Positions 5,217-7,893 of a stretch of DNA of 7,893 nt are shown piece after piece. Source of the stretch: Marinilabiliaceae bacterium (GTDB lineage: Bacteria > Bacteroidota > Bacteroidia > Bacteroidales > Marinilabiliaceae); contig JALVBA010000215.1 in the NCBI GenBank assembly GCA_027010905.1, positions 1 through 7,893 of the forward strand. Direction: 5' to 3'. Below the pieces are notes generated by a model that ran no database searches, was not told the DNA's origin, and saw only the letters and a list, made by a program, of their open reading frames with translations. Position 1 is the stretch's first letter. Every line of letters starts with the position of its first letter. The translations under genes and the position numbers were made by a program.

Positions 5217-6503
5217 ATGATGTTACAAAAATATAAACTCCCGTTTTTACTGTTTGTTCTGCTGTTTATGGGAGCAGGTTTTAATGCTTTTGCTTCGGCC
5301 GGCGTAGGAACAGACATTTTTGAGAAGGCTCTAGAAGGAGTAGAGAAATTCTGGAACTTCACCGGATTTGCCAATGCTCACTTCACCAATTTTATAATGA
5401 TTGCTGTCGGACTGTTCTTTATCTTTCTGGCAATCAGGTATGACTACGAGCCTCTACTGCTTATTCCCATTGGTATTGGTATTTTAATTGGAAATATTCC
5501 CTTTCCTCCGGGAAATAAAATTGGACTTTACGAAGAGGGGTCTGTTCTTAATTACCTCTACTTCGGAGTTCAACAGGGTATCTACCCTCCTCTAATATTT
5601 CTAGGCATTGGTGCAATGACCGACTTCTCATCGCTCATCTCCAACCCTAAACTGATGATATTGGGAGCTGCTGCTCAGGTTGGAATCTTTGCTACTTTTT
5701 GGGGTGCTTCGATACTTGGCTTTGCTCCGGCCGAGTCAGGTGCAATAGCAATCATTGGTGGTGCTGACGGCCCTACAGCTATATTTTTATCATCAAAACT
5801 GGCACCTCACCTTATGGGAGCAATCGCCATTGCGGCATACTCGTACATGGCTCTTGTTCCGGTTATTCAGCCTCCCATTATGCGACTGCTTATCCCCATG
5901 GAGGAGAGGAAGATTAAGATGAAGCCGCCTCGTGCAGTTTCAAAACTTGAAAAGATACTCTTCCCTATAGTTGGGCTGTTACTCACAACATTTATTTCTC
6001 CATCTGCCTTACCACTGCTGGGAATGCTGTTTTTTGGGAACCTGCTTAAGGAGTCGGGAGTTACTGAAAGACTAGCCGACACAGCACGAAACTCGCTTAT
6101 AAATATTGTAACTATTCTGCTTGGAGTTACTGTAGGAGCATCAACACAGGCGGTAAGAATAGTTATGGATCCCAACACAGGCGAAATGATAAATAAAGGA
6201 TTTCTGTCGCCTGACTCAATGAAAATCTTTGCCCTTGGTGCTATCTCATTTGTTGTGGCAACCGCCGGAGGTCTGATTTTTGCCCGTATAATGAACCTCT
6301 TTCTTAAGGGGGATAAAAAGATTAATCCGCTTATTGGTGCTGCCGGAGTGTCAGCAGTTCCCGATTCAGCAAGGGTTGTACAAGCTGAGGGACTGAAGTG
6401 CGATCCTACGAATCACCTGCTAATGCATGCCATGGCTCCTAATGTTTCAGGTGTGATTGGCTCAGCTGTTGCTGCCGGTATAATGTTGGCCTTTTTGATG
6501 TAA
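5217..6503 (+). CDS. mmdB: Na+-translocating decarboxylase beta subunit (OadB/MmdB family)
   Basis: This 428-residue polytopic membrane protein decarboxylates carboxybiotin and couples this to Na+ export. IIGGADGPTAIF holds Asp184, matching the essential Asp203 of Klebsiella OadB. NPLIGAAGVSAVP holds Asn370 and Ser379, with the same spacing as the functional Asn373 and Ser382 there. Other family blocks are YEPLLLIPIGIG, GIGAMTDFS, AAYSYMALVPVIQPPIM and the C-terminal HAMAPNVSGVIGSAVAAG. The N-terminus is unusual: residues 1-28 look like a signal peptide (hydrophobic 8-22, ASA near 26-28), followed by a short soluble stretch before the first family helix. Two adjacent in-frame ATGs (5217 and 5220) are possible starts. 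As last gene of the operon it is followed by a stem-loop at 6517-6549. It would conserve energy from methylmalonyl-CoA decarboxylation as a sodium gradient. Confidence 0.94.
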   Translation: MMLQKYKLPFLLFVLLFMGAGFNAFASAGVGTDIFEKALEGVEKFWNFTGFANAHFTNFIMIAVGLFFIFLAIRYDYEPLLLIPIGIGILIGNIPFPPGNKIGLYEEGSVLNYLYFGVQQGIYPPLIFLGIGAMTDFSSLISNPKLMILGAAAQVGIFATFWGASILGFAPAESGAIAIIGGADGPTAIFLSSKLAPHLMGAIAIAAYSYMALVPVIQPPIMRLLIPMEERKIKMKPPRAVSKLEKILFPIVGLLLTTFISPSALPLLGMLFFGNLLKESGVTERLADTARNSLINIVTILLGVTVGASTQAVRIVMDPNTGEMINKGFLSPDSMKIFALGAISFVVATAGGLIFARIMNLFLKGDKKINPLIGAAGVSAVPDSARVVQAEGLKCDPTNHLLMHAMAPNVSGVIGSAVAAGIMLAFLM

Positions 6504-6516
6504 ATAATTACTCTAC

Positions 6517-6549
6517 ACTCATCTGATGACTCGAAGTCATCGGATGAGT
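6517..6549. terminator. 15-bp stem-loop after the decarboxylase operon
   Basis: ACTCATCTGATGACT (6517-6531) and AGTCATCGGATGAGT (6535-6549) pair over 15 positions with a single T-G wobble around a CGA loop. It starts 13 bases after the mmdB stop. The following TTAGTTAGTC is not a clean T tract, so classical Rho-independent termination is uncertain. It may act as a 3' stabilising structure or as a shared terminator for the convergent helicase gene. Confidence 0.6.
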
Positions 6550-6561
6550 TAGTTAGTCAAA

Positions 6562-6668
6562 CGTGAAAAAGTTCTCTGTTTTTCAGATACCGGATTTTAA
6601 CTACAGCTCGCCTACCTTTTTGATACGCCTTTCATTTTTGTCTTAACACAAAAACGATCTTTTTCACG
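6562..6668. repeat. Nested inverted repeats in the convergent intergenic region
   Basis: CGTGAAAAAG (6562-6571) is the exact reverse complement of CTTTTTCACG (6659-6668), enclosing 87 bases. Inside lies a second hairpin, TTTTTGT (6635-6641) with ACAAAAA (6648-6654). On the minus strand these structures follow the helicase stop and could help end its transcript. The two long-range arms may be ends of a small repeat element or pair in a larger RNA fold. No credible gene is present in 6504-6677. Confidence 0.4.
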
Positions 6669-6677
6669 GAGGACTAA

Positions 6678-7893
6678 TTAATCCTCAAAGAACTCATCCT
6701 TAAAGTTAACCAGATAGAGCCTCTCTGTGGCTCGGGTAATTGCAGTGTAGAGCCATCTAAGGTAAGACCTGTCAATCTGATCTTCGGGAATAAAACCCTG
6801 ATCAATAAAAACAGACTTCCACTGTCCACCCTGAGCTTTGTGGGTAGTTAGTGCGTAGGCAAATTTCACCTGAAGAGCATTGAAGTAGGGATTTTCGCGC
6901 ATGGCATCATATCGTTTCTTTGCCGTAGTCAGCTCCCTGTAATCTTCTAGCACGGTGTTATAAAACTCCTCCTGCTCCGACTTCAGCATTCCTGCGGCTT
7001 CGGAGTCGAGAGTATTAAGCACTATCTTAGCATCTATCTCTGTCTCTTTATAATCAACCAATCGAAGAGTTACATTAGCAAACCTTTTACCGTACAACTC
7101 TTCATAGCCGTTGATACGTACAACCTCTGCGATATCGCCATTGGCAATGAACTCAATCTTTTTATTCTCTTTAAGCCAATAGTAGTTATTCTTAACTATC
7201 ATAAGCAGGTCACCCCGTGTAATCTCCTCCTCCCTGAAAAGTATAGAGCCACGCACACCTTTATTGTAAAGATTGGCTCTTTTGTTAGAGCGGCAGATAA
7301 CAATAGTATCCTCAATACCGTACCTATCCTGACACACTGAGAGCTCTTCAATCAAATCGCCCCCGTTAATACGTTTCACATCCTGAAAACTATCTATTCT
7401 GATGGAGGGGTAACTATTAGTACCATCATCAAACTCCAGCTTTTGTCTTAGCATAGTTGCATTGTACAATATTCCACTGTCTGCCTCCTGCCTCACCACA
7501 TCAATTAGAGTGTACTCTTTTACATTCAACCCCATCGATTCAAGTTCATAACCACTAAGTGCCGGACTCTCCTCCACCCCCACAGGCGGTAACTGTGCAG
7601 AGTCTCCAATTATTATAAGTTTAGAGTTATTGCCTGAGCTAAATACAAACTCCAACAGGTCGTTTAACAAACTGCCACTACCAAAGATTGTATTTTCATA
7701 TGAATGGTTGGCTATCATCGAGGCCTCATCAACAATGAAGATGCAATTTTTAAGCTTATTAAAGTTAAGTTCAAAATTACCGGAGACTGTGGCTGCCTGA
7801 TTTTGACGATAGATAGTGCGATGTATGGTAAATGCAGGTATCCCTACATATCCGCTTAACACCTTTGCTGCCCTACCTGTGGGTGCCATAAGT
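6678..7893 (-). CDS. RecD-like superfamily 1 ATP-dependent DNA helicase, N-terminus missing
   Basis: The 3' part of a helicase gene, with more than 403 codons visible; it runs off the right edge. The first in-window Met (7889) is not the start: the preceding codon is Leu, and LMAPTGRAAKVL is the inner motif Ia of the family, normally preceded by a Walker A motif, so roughly 60-80 residues are probably missing. Counting from that Met, motif II is VDEASM (53-58), motif III IIGDSAQLPPVG (93-104), a further SF1-type site DVVRQ lies near 130, and the UvrD_C_2 motifs are TTHKAQGGQW (348-357) and WLYTAITRATERLYLV (379-394). The visible part ends shortly after the last motif, like the short RecD-like helicases of Bacteroidota. 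It should unwind DNA in repair or replication restart. It converges on the decarboxylase operon and shares no function with it. Confidence 0.9.
   Translation of the reverse strand, partial: LMAPTGRAAKVLSGYVGIPAFTIHRTIYRQNQAATVSGNFELNFNKLKNCIFIVDEASMIANHSYENTIFGSGSLLNDLLEFVFSSGNNSKLIIIGDSAQLPPVGVEESPALSGYELESMGLNVKEYTLIDVVRQEADSGILYNATMLRQKLEFDDGTNSYPSIRIDSFQDVKRINGGDLIEELSVCQDRYGIEDTIVICRSNKRANLYNKGVRGSILFREEEITRGDLLMIVKNNYYWLKENKKIEFIANGDIAEVVRINGYEELYGKRFANVTLRLVDYKETEIDAKIVLNTLDSEAAGMLKSEQEEFYNTVLEDYRELTTAKKRYDAMRENPYFNALQVKFAYALTTHKAQGGQWKSVFIDQGFIPEDQIDRSYLRWLYTAITRATERLYLVNFKDEFFED

Noticed and set aside
6563..6646. 27-codon GTG-started ORF after the operon
   Set aside because: There is no ribosome-binding site or promoter, the start falls inside an inverted-repeat arm and the end inside a hairpin. 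A chance ORF is more likely.

Overview
The window looks like a piece of a Bacteroidota chromosome, probably from the order Bacteroidales. This rests on the gene content (a Bacteroidales-style Na+-pumping methylmalonyl-CoA decarboxylase cluster that includes the epimerase, a secreted C69 dipeptidase, and a short RecD-like helicase), on starts without Shine-Dalgarno sequences behind A/T-rich leaders, and on matches to the Bacteroidota -7 promoter element TAnnTTTG upstream of several units. No rRNA, tRNA, CRISPR array or complete insertion sequence is visible.

Layout. Positions 1-440 hold no long gene, but two compact structured units lie there. The first is a promoter-like site, a 28-codon ORF with a clear AGGAG ribosome-binding site, and a perfect stem-loop directly behind it (about 106-265). 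The second is a series of three hairpins (293-449) that looks like a dispersed intergenic repeat; its last hairpin contains the stop codon of the next gene. A minus-strand gene for a secreted C69-family dipeptidase follows (441-2096). A divergent intergenic region (2097-2330) carries candidate promoters for both directions.

The core of the window is a five-gene plus-strand operon (2331-6503): methylmalonyl-CoA epimerase, carboxyltransferase (alpha) subunit, small OadG-like membrane subunit, biotin carrier subunit, and the Na+-translocating beta subunit. Together they should convert (R)-methylmalonyl-CoA to (S)-methylmalonyl-CoA, pass its carboxyl group to biotin, and decarboxylate carboxybiotin at the membrane while exporting Na+. 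The product is propionyl-CoA. This is the energy-conserving end of the succinate-propionate fermentation route. The B12-dependent mutase that would supply the substrate is not in the window, and neither is a biotin carboxylase, which argues against a propionyl-CoA carboxylase.

The operon ends in a 15-bp stem-loop and an A/T-rich convergent region (6504-6677) with nested inverted repeats. Beyond it lies the 3' part of a minus-strand RecD-like helicase gene that runs off the right edge. The central system is a known one. The least explained parts are the small structured units at the left end and the structured gaps inside and after the operon.
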